Below, one piece after another: positions 34,567 to 35,393 of a stretch of 35,393 nt of DNA (the first letter of the stretch is position 1; the number at the start of each line of letters is the position of its first letter). The notes beneath the pieces are model-generated. The model did not search any database, had not been told where the DNA came from, and saw only the letters and a program-made list of their open reading frames with translations. Both the position numbers and the translations under genes were made by a program. Origin of the DNA: Hyphomicrobiales bacterium (lineage in GTDB: Bacteria; Pseudomonadota; Alphaproteobacteria; Rhizobiales; Xanthobacteraceae); NCBI GenBank assembly GCA_019237215.1, contig JAFAHL010000286.1, positions 1-35,393 on the forward strand, given 5' to 3'.

Positions 34567-34770
34567 ATGACCTACGTCGTCAGCCGTATGTGGGACCAGA
34601 TCAAAGACGCCCGTCCGCTTCTACGCCGCGCCTCATTGCGGTGGTTCAACGGAGCGTTCCTGAAAGCGATGTTCGATACTTACCATCCCGAGCAATACTA
34701 TATGCGGGGTTCCGGGCCGAAAAGTCGCTCCATGAATTGCAAGCAAGGTCCGCCTTCTAAGCAAACATGA
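34567..34770 (+). CDS. Small hypothetical protein (67 aa)
   Basis: GGAGG-like sequence upstream (gccggagg); MTYVVSRMWDQIKDARPLLRRASLRWFNGAFLKAMFDTYHPEQYYMRG. Confidence 0.5.
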   Translation: MTYVVSRMWDQIKDARPLLRRASLRWFNGAFLKAMFDTYHPEQYYMRGSGPKSRSMNCKQGPPSKQT

Positions 34771-34845
34771 GTGCCACGCCGCCGTTGCGGATAGACGTCC
34801 GCCACGCCGATCCTCATCAAAACTGCCGTCAACCGGGAGTAATCC

Positions 34846-35393
34846 ATGCCCTCTCAAAAACCGAACATCCTCTTCTTTCATGTCGATAACCTGGGCATGG
34901 GCGAGTTGGGTTGCTACGGCGGCGGGATCCTCAGAGGAGCTGACACCAAACGCACGGACAAGTTCGCCACCGAGGGTATCAAGCTGACGCACTACGTCGT
35001 CGAACCGCAATGCACGCCAACCCGTTCGGCCTTGATGACCGGGCGGTATCCGATCCGGTCGGGCAACCACACAATAGCGCTCGGCGGCAATTCCGGCGGT
35101 CTCGTGCGGTGGGAGAGAACCCTGGCGGAAATCCTGTCCGAGGCTGGGTACGCTGCGTCCTGCCTTGGGAAATGGCATATCGGGGCGGAAGACGGGCGCT
35201 GGCCAACCGATCATGGCTTCGACGAATGGTACGGCCCTCTGCGCACCTACGACGAATGCATGTGGCCGGAGGATCCCCATTACGTGCCGGAACGCGATGG
35301 CCGCTCCTATATGCGTGAGGGGAGAAAGGGCGAGGGCGTAAGGCCGATCCTCTCTCAGCAGCTCACGCTCGAAATAAAGAGGACGTGCGATTT
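34846..35393 (+). CDS. Sulfatase / arylsulfatase (N-terminal part; truncated by window end)
   Basis: MPSQKPNILFFHVDNLGMGELGCYGGG...VEPQCTPTRSALMTGRYPIRSG: CxPxR formylglycine signature and N-terminal metal-binding region. Confidence 0.93.
   Translation, partial: MPSQKPNILFFHVDNLGMGELGCYGGGILRGADTKRTDKFATEGIKLTHYVVEPQCTPTRSALMTGRYPIRSGNHTIALGGNSGGLVRWERTLAEILSEAGYAASCLGKWHIGAEDGRWPTDHGFDEWYGPLRTYDECMWPEDPHYVPERDGRSYMREGRKGEGVRPILSQQLTLEIKRTCD

Noticed and set aside
1-35393. CRISPR array, tRNA/rRNA genes, IS elements or prophage
   Set aside because: No regularly spaced repeats, no cloverleaf-like sequences or transposase/integrase proteins were recognised on reading.

Overview
GC-rich chromosomal window, probably alphaproteobacterial/Rhizobiales (inferred from gene content and small-protein families, not searched). 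Four blocks are visible. (1) About 0-11.8 kb: a divergent phosphonate/C-P lyase locus. Minus strand: phnF, hexapeptide acetyltransferase, a phnM paralog, a DUF1045 2H-phosphoesterase, phnC, and partial phnD. Plus strand: phnG-H-I-J-[GNAT]-K-L-M-N. A perfect inverted repeat (TGTCTAT-TAGC-ATAGACA) lies between the two arms. (2) About 12-14 kb: a gene-poor stretch with small ORFs. (3) About 14-25 kb: phoU, then a five-gene minus-strand operon (DUF5132-like, HMA2-like membrane protein, P1B-type ATPase lacking a CPx motif, EcsC-like, DUF445). Divergent from it are an FMN-binding glutamate-synthase-like gene, a 32%-His small protein, a Pit phosphate transporter and a CBS-BON protein. Pho-box-like 11-nt-phased repeats sit upstream of the ATPase operon and of pit. 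The ATPase operon resembles ferrosome (fez-type) iron/phosphorus organelle clusters and is the best candidate for an exciting system here. (4) About 25-35.4 kb: Nudix hydrolase, class D beta-lactamase, Tat-exported vanadium-haloperoxidase-like protein, Crp/Fnr regulator, a NitT/TauT-type ABC transporter (substrate-binding gene frameshifted, plus an unknown membrane protein), a diheme cytochrome c and a truncated sulfatase. All calls come from reading translated sequence and motifs; no searches were run.
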